From: Chrysochromulina parva
Lineage: Eukaryota > Haptophyta > Prymnesiales > Chrysochromulinaceae
DNA length: 16,314 nt
Direction of reading: 5' to 3'
Assembly (NCBI GenBank): GCA_002887195.1
Contig: PJAB01001210.1
Span: 1-16,314, forward strand
Shown: in pieces, positions 15,313 to 16,314 of the stretch
How the letters are laid out: every line of letters starts with the position of its first letter
Position numbering within the stretch: the first letter of the stretch is position 1
Notes under the pieces: generated by a model
Databases searched by the model: none
Seen by the model: the letters and a program-made list of their open reading frames with translations, nothing else
Told to the model about the DNA's origin: nothing
Made by a program: the position numbers and the translations under genes

Positions 15313-16314
15313 ATGCGCGCCGCACGCGACGTTCAGGCGCGGAACGCGTACGTCGACCAGCACTGCGACCGGCTCGAGGCGGCTCTCGGCGCCGCCATCA
15401 ATGCGCTGGCCGACGCGCGGCCGGAAGGGCCGCTCACCTATCTGGGGCGCTGGCTGCTCGAGCAGGGGGCCAAGCAGGGCGAGACGCCGCCGGTTGGCGA
15501 GGTCGATGCCCAGTCCGAGGTGCCCGAAGCGCTCCGGCCGCTTCGAGAGAGGGCGGCCACGGCGCTGGGCCCCATCAGGCCGGCGGCGGCCACCGAAGGC
15601 GCCGAGCACGACGCCGCCCACGGCGGCGATCACGCGGCCAAGCTGCCCGAGGCGCTCCGTACCTTTAAGCCACTGGCCGAGGCCCCAACCATCAAGGCAG
15701 CGTGCGCCCTGCTGCACGACCTCGAGCTGAACGTGGCGCGCGCCCCAGACTCCGAGGAGGCCATCGACGCGCTGCGTGCGCAGCTCGTCAAGGTGGATCA
15801 GGTGATGGCCACCGAGATTCAAAAGCGCACCGAGGGCGTGAGCGACGAGGCGGCGAAGGAGCTGGTCGGGAAGTGCGAGAAGGCGATCACCGCAGGCAAC
15901 AAGGACTTCCAGCAGGTGTACGACAATGTATTCAATGTGATCAAGAGCGGCGACGCGGACGGCATGGCCAAGTACGAGGCGGCGGTCGGCGACCTCGACG
16001 CCGCGATCGAGAAGCCCGCCGCCGCCGAGCAGCGCGACGAGGCGGGCGTCGCGGCCGTGCTCTTTGCCGACGCGGCGCGCGTGAAGCCGTCGTTCGACGT
16101 GGTCGTGCGCGAGCTGAAGGCCGCGACGGGGGCGGGGCTCGAGCTCGCGGTGCTCGGTTCCGAGAAGACGGGCCTCAAGAAGACGAGCCGCGTAGTCGAG
16201 AAGAGCGCGCTCCGGCCGGGCGAGGGGCGCGGCCGGAGCAAGTGGGTGTGCGACGTGGTGCGCGCGATGCTCGTGGCGACCAGCATGTCGGCGGTCGGGT
16301 CGATTGTGAGGGGG
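15313..16314 (+). CDS. Dpy-30-motif-like protein of unknown function, 3'-partial
   Basis: The frame is open from 15088 to the window end, with first ATG at 15313; 334 codons are visible. CTAACACACGACAG just upstream (acceptor at 15279) means this could instead be an internal exon starting at 15280. Residues about 12-50, with LGAAINALADARPEGPLTYL and GRWLLEQ, resemble the short Dpy-30/RIIa-like dimerisation helix pair used in methyltransferase complexes and ciliary proteins. The middle is acidic, Ala-rich and probably helical. The last visible part has VCDVVRAMLVATSM. I do not recognise the whole protein. Codon use is strongly GC3-biased, as in neighbouring genes, which supports a real coding region. 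Confidence 0.6.
   Translation, partial: MRAARDVQARNAYVDQHCDRLEAALGAAINALADARPEGPLTYLGRWLLEQGAKQGETPPVGEVDAQSEVPEALRPLRERAATALGPIRPAAATEGAEHDAAHGGDHAAKLPEALRTFKPLAEAPTIKAACALLHDLELNVARAPDSEEAIDALRAQLVKVDQVMATEIQKRTEGVSDEAAKELVGKCEKAITAGNKDFQQVYDNVFNVIKSGDADGMAKYEAAVGDLDAAIEKPAAAEQRDEAGVAAVLFADAARVKPSFDVVVRELKAATGAGLELAVLGSEKTGLKKTSRVVEKSALRPGEGRGRSKWVCDVVRAMLVATSMSAVGSIVRG

Noticed and set aside
1..16314. tRNA, rRNA, riboswitch or bacterial operon signals
   Set aside because: No cloverleaf, rRNA core motif or ribosome-binding site pattern was seen, and spliced eukaryotic genes explain the coding content.

Overview
The window looks like nuclear DNA of a GC-rich unicellular alga, most likely a haptophyte or a similar marine protist. 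Three neighbouring genes are split by many short GT-AG introns and encode typical eukaryotic proteins (PP2A scaffold, LETM1). A fourth gene combines TIR and HET-like modules of a kind expanded in protists. I see no bacterial operon structure, rRNA or tRNA. The lineage is an inference; no marker gene fixes it.

Layout. (1) 1-3702, plus strand: the 3' part of a large, apparently intronless gene encoding an SF1-type helicase core, a HET-like domain and a C-terminal TIR domain. This is a plausible innate-immunity or cell-death protein. (2) 3703-4843: non-coding DNA with local repeats. (3) 4844-8308, minus strand: a seven-exon gene for an enlarged PP2A 65-kDa (A) scaffold-like HEAT-repeat protein. 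(4) 8612-10226, minus strand: a three-exon PfkB-family sugar kinase with an N-terminal signal sequence. (5) 10227-10371: a 145-bp divergent promoter region. (6) 10372-14553, plus strand: an eleven-exon gene for LETM1, the mitochondrial inner-membrane cation/proton exchanger, with two C-terminal EF-hands. (7) 14554-15312: repeat-rich non-coding DNA. (8) 15313-16314, plus strand: the 5' part of an open frame with a Dpy-30-like motif, running off the window.

The most striking content is in the introns. I reconstructed 18 introns (77-294 nt), and all of them keep the reading frame. Eight end in one shared element: GCATGC, then a GTGCTCACCACG-like block, GGCGCC, a pyrimidine tract and CCCCACAG or a variant. 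Six others end in CTCATCAG or TTCATCAG, mostly after decamer arrays such as (CTGATGACCT)n. Many introns also carry copies of the adjacent exon sequence at both ends, so that donor and acceptor appear to come from a duplicated AG|GT. Two introns hold an uninterrupted copy of the exon-exon junction. Together this looks like recent intron gain by two families of introner-like elements and/or local tandem duplication.

The five genes do not form an obvious pathway. Only the kinase and LETM1 genes share a likely control region.
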